NCBI GenBank assembly: GCA_033557675.1
Contig: JAWQRM010000406.1
Location: 1 to 23,073, forward strand
Direction of reading: 5' to 3'
Length of the DNA stretch: 23,073 nucleotides
DNA from: Coptodactyla brooksi
Taxonomy: Eukaryota > Arthropoda > Insecta > Coleoptera > Scarabaeidae
Each line of letters starts with the position of its first letter. Position 1 is the first letter of the stretch. The translations under genes and the position numbers were made by a program. This document shows, in pieces, positions 18,409 to 23,073 of the stretch. The notes beneath the pieces are model-generated. The model saw nothing but the letters and a program-made list of their open reading frames with translations. It was not told the DNA's origin and did no database searches.

Positions 18409-20720
18409 CTTGAAAAAGGAAAAGAAAAAATTATAGTCACAAGTTCAGGATGACCCTTTCAAATTAACTTTAGAACTATATTGTTATGGCTAAAATATAA
18501 ATATTGCAGAGTCCCCCTTATAAACAAAACAGACCTTTACTTGCTTTAACTAATACGCTAGTGAAAACAAATAATTAGCCTAAGTAATTAAATACTTTTT
18601 ATTAAACTCTTCAGAAAATCATCCTCTTGTCTTTCGTTCAAAGAATTTCCTGAAGAGTGGAGAGACCCTCTCATGGTTCAGATGGTAACACCTGTCATGA
18701 AAGCAGAAAAAAAGTAATTAATACTTAATTTCATATCCGGGTGAAACATCCATGGAAAAACAACAAATTCAATTATAAACAATTAATGGCTTAATGTGCA
18801 GCTCCATTTATGTCAGGTTTAATGTTAAATTGTTTTGATTCAAACAATTCAATTTGTTTTTATTTACTTACAACTCCTTAATGTTTTTTAATCTGAGACA
18901 CTCGAAAAATACCGCCGCAGTGGGGCCATTTTTCATTTACAATAATTGTTTGATGGCAGGTTATTTTGAAGCCAGTACAAATGTTACTTTGTTCGCACAC
19001 GTACATATTGTGAGATATATGAAGTGATATTTTAAAAACGTAGAAGATTTTACGGCATTTAATATAAAGTTGTCATAATATCAATAGTTATATTTAGAAA
19101 CCTATTTTTAGAAACTTTGATAGCAATATATCATAAAGATGCCTGAATTAGAAGATTCTGAATATGAGCATGACTTTTTGTAATACAAACGAATTAAAAT
19201 AAACAACTCTTATCTGCAAGATAAAAAACCTTTTTTTATCCCAAATTGATAAAAATATTATGAATAAACGCCACTTAATGTGGCTGTAGCCTTTCCAAGA
19301 TTATCTATCTGAAATAAGGTTTCTTCATTTATGGCCCCAGAAATTGTTTTGCATTTCAAAAAATTATATTTAATTTAGCTTTTTTTGTTTAGAGATCTTT
19401 CAATGACTGTGCAGCAACTGTTTTTCGGGGTGGTTTTTCCTAGAACCTGTTGGTCTTTCCTAGAATGAATTTAAATATGCATGAGCTTATCTGCAAATAA
19501 ATAATTTATTTCCTTTTATACCACATAAACATAAATCTGGAAATGCTTCCTGACATTGCTGCAGCCCTTCAAAAATTATCTACAACAGATTTTTTTTTAA
19601 ATTTATATCTCAGAAACTTGTTTTACATTGCAGTTCAACAAATTACATTGAATTAATTTGATAAATAAACTTTATTACTTTCTTTTGGCATTTATCAGTT
19701 ACTGCATTGTAAGTATTTTTTCGAATTGGTTTTTCCTACAATCTGTTAACTACACAATTTATAAAAATACCTTTTCTACACACACAAAACCATAATCCGT
19801 TGCCAAAACATCAGAAAACTTAATGTCAATAAAAATAGTGTTACGTTTAATATTAATAAGTTAATTTACATGATATAGCTATCATATAAATGTGTGGTAA
19901 TCCAAATACTTAGGTTATCAAAGTATTTTACAATTACACATGTTTGTCATAACCCAAACAGAATTTAAACAAGTTTTAAGATACTAGTTCATTAAAGCAG
20001 ATGTGAAAGATTGTTACACAACTGATTTGGTTACAAAGTCATCATTCTACGTAAACCAAGTCAGAATATATCAATCCAGAAGTGGAGTCCAAATTATATT
20101 TATGATTAACACGGACATTGAACCTTTATTCTCATTGTATTTTAGAAAAAGAGTCAAAGAAAGTTTATCAAAAATACTCGGGTATTAACAAACTCACAGT
20201 TATTAAATGGTAGATAACAAATTAAAAAAAAGATTCAAAATAACAAAATTTAAAATGAACTTATTTCAGTTGACATCTAACAAACAATTAATATTCAAGG
20301 TCATCCAATGCCTTACTAACCTATCTCTATAGTTCACAAAATAAACACACTGAATGGCATTGAAACTTGCTCTCTCTGCAATAATTATGCAAATCTTGTT
20401 GTGATCAGCTCACCTGTTAACTAATTTGTATTCAACAATTTTAATTATTTTAAAATTGTCAACATTAAACTATTATTTACACTACATATAACACTATGTG
20501 TAAGAATTTATCGAAAAATATAACTGTCATATCTACAGTGTAAATTGTAAAGTCTTTACATTTAAAAATGAGTTTTACGATATTTAACATGATGTACAAG
20601 TCCTAGTAAAAATAACAGCTCAAAGAAATGAGCACAGTCTGGTCTCTTTGACACTTTCTTTAATTACAAAGTTTTTCTTTATTATTTTTAAGTTGTGGAT
20701 TTGGCACTTTTGGTTTAGTA
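18409..20720 (-). other. UpSET upstream intron, proximal part
   Basis: This is the 3' portion of an intron that continues to the window edge; no further UpSET exon was found. Around 18630-18715 the plus strand reads SFKEFPEEWRDPLMVQMVTP, faintly like the FP-x-W-K motif at the start of LINE reverse transcriptases, too weak to call. A degenerate tandem repeat lies at 19275-19750, and a short hairpin-like pair (tttacactac / gtgtaaa) at 20478-20545. Otherwise AT-rich with nothing assignable. Confidence 0.6.
19275..19750. repeat. Degenerate tandem repeat, two units of about 280-300 bp
   Basis: Unit 1 (about 19275-19450) and unit 2 (about 19553-19750) share, in order, gctg-agcc-ttc-aa-attatct, agaaa-ttgttttgcatt/acattgc, ttca-aaaatta, ctttca/catttatcag with actg-gcattg-like sequence, and ggtttttccta-aa-ctgtt. 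No coding potential or known family recognised. Confidence 0.5.
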
Positions 20721-20724
20721 GCAA

Positions 20725-20815
20725 ATTAGCCAATGGTTACCACTTAACCAAACCAGGAAATTTATTGCTCGAAGCACGTTTAACTGACCATGTCAGCATT
20801 ATCGGAAGTGACCAG
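20725..20815 (+). mobile_element. Truncated TTAA-type MITE arm
   Basis: aatggttaccacttaaccaaa, then atttattgctcgaagc and a gacc-tgtcagcatt segment match the arm of the MITE at 11221-11463 and the inner part of 13480-13686. The outer TTAA is degraded to TTAG and no second arm follows; a LINE fragment begins about 25 bp downstream. Confidence 0.6.
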
Positions 20816-20841
20816 AGTTAAAGGGGTCCCAACGATTATAT

Positions 20842-21235
20842 ATAAAACTTAAAATTGATAACCTTAATACGAATAATAATTTTCACGACTACAAGACAAG
20901 AACTGGCTCACTGTTGACACCAAATTTTTTCAGACTGACAAGAAGAAGTCGCACCTTGCCTAACATTATAGGAGTCAAATGTTACAACAAGCTCCCGGCA
21001 CGGATAAAAAGCTTGGAATTGAAGCCCTTTAAAAATGAAGTCAAGGAACTATTGTTAAGGAACGCACATCACAGTTTAAATAAGTATTTAGATGCATGAC
21101 TATGGGTTTAAACTTAATGATTACAACTACATGTAACTCTAAATTGTATTTGTTTTTATATTTTAATGTTTTTAGGACTTATGTACCGGCCTTGGGCATT
21201 TTTTGCTTCAATAAAGATATTATGATTATTATCAT
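20842..21235 (+). mobile_element. 5'-truncated LINE (non-LTR retrotransposon), 3' end
   Basis: The open frame 20842-21099 encodes the C-terminus of a non-LTR reverse transcriptase: HDYKTRTGSLLTP, then GVKCYNKLPARIKSLELKPF, KNEVKELLL and HSLNKYLDA before a TGA. The pattern (H-Y-TR ... G-K-YN-LP--IK ... FK--LK--L ... ) is typical of the tail of jockey/CR1/RTE-type ORF2 proteins. About 110 bp of AT-rich 3'UTR follow, ending in caataaagatattatgatta and a short TTAT-rich tail near 21235. Only the last 85 or so residues are preserved, as expected from 5' truncation. The clade cannot be fixed. Confidence 0.75.
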
Positions 21236-21239
21236 CTGT

Positions 21240-21510
21240 TTAGTTTGAATTCAATGTTAATACCCTTTGATAATAATGAACATTTCTTTTCCTATTATTT
21301 TTCACAGCAAATTAATTTTGTTACGGCACTGACTTTCTCAATTATGGCAGTTAGGGTTTTATTTTAATCATTACCTTACCGCAAGTTTGATTGCCTAATC
21401 AGTTTCGGTCACGTGTGACTTGCAAGGGATATACATGGACTTCGGGATGGGGTTTTGGAAATTACCTATATGGGTTTCACGATCCGTAAGTTATCATTAA
21501 GTTATAGTAG
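21240..21510. other. Intronic AT-rich spacer
   Basis: Nothing recognised between the LINE tail and the SINE-like copy. Confidence 0.4.
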
Positions 21511-21519
21511 TATTTTGAA

Positions 21520-21645
21520 GCAACAGAATGTCCGAGTTCGTAAGGTAACCGCCCGATACGCTGCTGGGCTTGGGTTCGATCCATGCCACCGCTTATTTTT
21601 TTTTTTTTTGATTTGTATGAAAGAGAAAACAGAATATTTCCAGTA
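21520..21645 (+). repeat. tRNA-derived SINE-like copy 1
   Basis: tgtccgagttcgtaagg (21530-21546) resembles the A box of Leu/Ser tRNAs, and gggttcgatcc (21572-21582) is a good B box. The T-stem does not pair correctly and no acceptor stem forms, so it is not a functional tRNA. A T-run (21598-21609) and a shared tail, gatttgtatgaaagag, follow. Copies 2 and 3 lie on the other strand at 22040-22130 and 22950-23060. Confidence 0.65.
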
Positions 21646-21649
21646 AACC

Positions 21650-22040
21650 GTAAATAAATTCTTTTAATCCAATTATCAATTATATATTTCAGGCTTTCAG
21701 TTTTTGCAGATAATAGAATTTTCACAGGATTATGTTGTTAAACATGAAACACATACACCAAAGATGTGAAGAATTGTAATAAAACAATTTTATTTTATTT
21801 TATTTATTTTGTTGTAATAAAACAGTGTTTTAGTGTAAAACAAATCTTATAATCATGTTATGAAAACTGTAGGATATGTGATCTAGGAACTAAAAACTTG
21901 AAATATAGAATTGATAATTGGATTAAAAGAAATTAACTGTGGTTTACTTGAAAAGTATATATTTTTTAACAGATTTATTGCACAGTTTTTTCTTCAATTT
22001 TCTTTTTCAGAAATTTGATCTGCTTTCTCTTATGAAAGCT
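21650..22040. other. Intronic AT-rich spacer
   Basis: Low complexity, including a ttttattttattttatttat run near 21786-21808. No gene recognised. Confidence 0.45.
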
Positions 22041-22130
22041 CTCTTATGAAATTTGTATGAACAAATCGAAAAAAAACTACGCCGTGGCATGGATCGAACC
22101 CAAGTCCAGCAGCGCATTTACAATAAAACA
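22040..22130 (-). repeat. tRNA-derived SINE-like copy 2
   Basis: On the minus strand the copy reads gcgctgctggacttgggttc and gatccatgccac, with the B box at 22101-22091, then the T-run and a gatttgt-type tail as in copy 1. The A-box side is lost or diverged. Confidence 0.6.
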
Positions 22131-22261
22131 CATCTTTGTGTGCTTTCTGTTTAACGACATAAATGTAAAACGACATCATGTCATGGAAAGTGCACGATCT
22201 GTAAAAACTGAAAATATATATATTTTTTAATAGGTTTGTTGTATTAACATATTGTAAGTGG

Positions 22262-22320
22262 GGCGGGTAAAAATACCTGCCTCGAGAACCGCTATCTATT
22301 AGCGGGCCGGGTATTTTTAT
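22262..22320. repeat. Two-part hairpin (cruciform-capable)
   Basis: taaaaatacc (22268-22277) pairs with ggtattttta (22310-22319), and an inner stem ccgcta/tagcgg (22289-22294 with 22300-22305) closes a 5-base loop. It lies about 145 bp upstream of the preserved piggyBac-like frame and could be a subterminal structure of that element. Confidence 0.6.
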
Positions 22321-22462
22321 CTATTTGAATGTACTTACTTTAAAAGCGGGGCAAGGAACATTTACTCTCTTGGTTTACATACGAAACTGAAAGAGTTGGC
22401 TTCTACTTATTGTTTAGATTCAACAACTTTATGTTTTCAACGTTTGTTTACTAATATGAGTT

Positions 22463-22846
22463 ATAGATTATAATAAATTCATGAAAGGAGTCAGCCGTGC
22501 TGATCAATATTTGTCATATAATTCTATTATACAACACACAAAAAAATGGATGAAAAGGACAGTGATGTTCTTGCTAAATGGAGCTCTTTTCAATGCTTTT
22601 AGAGTTTTTAAAACTTCTAATTCAAAAAAAAGTTATAAAAGCTTTTTGCACGATGTGGCCAAAGAATGGATAAGTGGTAATGTTCTAGATAATACTGATG
22701 ATCCAGGAACCAGTACATCTGGTTTGTGTAGAAGAAACGATTTTCCAAACAGATTAAACTAACCTGCTTTATGTGCCAGTTTTGCAATGTTCCCCTTCAT
22801 AAGGAAGAATGTTTTTTTAAATACCACACATTTCAAAAATATTAGT
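22463..22846 (+). pseudogene. piggyBac-family transposase, C-terminal fragment
   Basis: The frame IDYNKFMKGVSRADQYL (from 22463) contains the region around the third catalytic Asp of piggyBac transposases; the usual GVD reads GVS here. It continues HTKKWMKRTVMFLLNGALFN and NAFRVFK, then a stop at 22760-22762. After a frameshift, CQFCNVPLHKEECFFKYHTF ends near 22846. This is the Cys/His zinc-binding tail (C--C-V-LC---CF--YH) of the family. It differs from the relic at 14650-15884 in motif and tail, so it belongs to another subfamily. The N-terminal two thirds are missing, apart from possible remains at 22410-22450. Confidence 0.8.
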
Positions 22847-22949
22847 GTTAGTAAATATTTTGAAAAAACACTAAGAATTTATACTATATACTATTATAAT
22901 AAATTTTAATAGTTATATAATAAATTAGATTTCAATGCTCAAAAGATCT

Positions 22950-23060
22950 GCTTTCTTTTTCATACAAATCGAAAAAGACAAGCTGTGACATGGTTCGAAC
23001 CCAAACTCAGCAGCGTATCAGGCGGTTACCATAGGCATTTTGCCTGCCACACTGTTGCTT
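22950..23060 (-). repeat. tRNA-derived SINE-like copy 3
   Basis: The minus strand reads gcaacagtgtggcaggc, then ggtaaccgcctgatacgctg and ctgagtttgggttcgaacc (B box 23002-22992), then the gatttgtatgaaaaag tail. It shares gcaacag, ggtaaccgcc-gatacgctg and the tail with copy 1, but the A-box stretch between them differs. The copy probably runs to about the window edge. Confidence 0.65.
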
Positions 23061-23073
23061 GGCAGTACTAGTG

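Noticed and set aside
18409..18440. ATG at 18440 as the start of the UpSET protein
   Set aside because: The codons before 18408 are the pyrimidine tract of a splice acceptor, and a SET domain starting at residue 12 would leave the protein without its N-terminal half.
18630..18715. LINE reverse transcriptase start (FPEEWRDPL...VTPVMK)
   Set aside because: The resemblance to FP-x-W-K-x-A-x-V-x-P-(I/V)-x-K is suggestive, but no downstream RT motifs such as FADD were found before the LINE tail at 20842.
20003..20188. Plus-strand ORF of 61 codons
   Set aside because: Short, AT-rich, no motif, no splice or repeat support.
21529..21590. Functional tRNA gene
   Set aside because: A- and B-box-like sequences exist, but the T-stem does not pair, no acceptor stem forms, and related copies lie nearby; a SINE-like repeat is more likely.
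1..23073. CRISPR array, phage, plasmid or bacterial defence system
   Set aside because: Spliced host genes, poly(A) signals and eukaryotic transposon families throughout; no regularly spaced direct repeats or prokaryotic genes.

Overview
This is a eukaryotic nuclear window, almost certainly from an insect and possibly a beetle (the order is inference). Spliced genes have short GT-AG introns (54 and 70 bp) beside TE-swollen ones. The coding exons are clearly more GC-rich than the AT-rich surroundings. The two host genes are insect orthologues of DEPDC5/Iml1 and of UpSET (KMT2E/SETD5 family). There are no operons, bacterial genes, CRISPR arrays or phage features.

Layout: (1) 191-747, plus strand: the last two coding exons of DEPDC5/Iml1, a GATOR1 subunit, with a poly(A) signal at 789. 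(2) About 840-4540: intergenic DNA with a decayed Penelope-like retroelement (RT and GIY-YIG remnants, minus strand), a piggyBac-type MITE end and another dispersed repeat. (3) About 4540-18408, minus strand: the 3' part of UpSET. Five exons (18408-16470, 9547-9358, 8976-8863, 8792-8388, 6079-6015) join in frame for 903 codons to a stop at 6017-6015. A putative 1.5 kb 3'UTR carries five Pumilio-type sites and a long GC-rich hairpin. (4) The UpSET introns hold most of the mobile DNA. The last intron has a whole Tc1/mariner-IS630-type element with TIRs and TA ends. The 6.9 kb intron has a fold-back element with a nested TTAA MITE, a scrambled Tigger/pogo relic, another TTAA MITE and a decayed piggyBac transposase that keeps its DDD residues. 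(5) 18409-23073: part of a further upstream UpSET intron, with degenerate tandem repeats, a LINE 3' end, three tRNA-derived SINE-like copies and a second piggyBac relic. The N-terminal part of UpSET lies beyond the window.

The two host genes converge tail to tail, with about 3.7 kb of transposon debris between them. DEPDC5 acts in amino-acid control of TORC1 at the lysosome; UpSET is a chromatin regulator whose SET domain is probably not catalytic. Nothing suggests they work together. I found no undescribed defence or metabolic system. The most interesting signals are the structured 3'UTR of UpSET, the hammerhead-like motif in the fold-back repeat, and the co-occurrence of TTAA-flanked MITEs with piggyBac relics.
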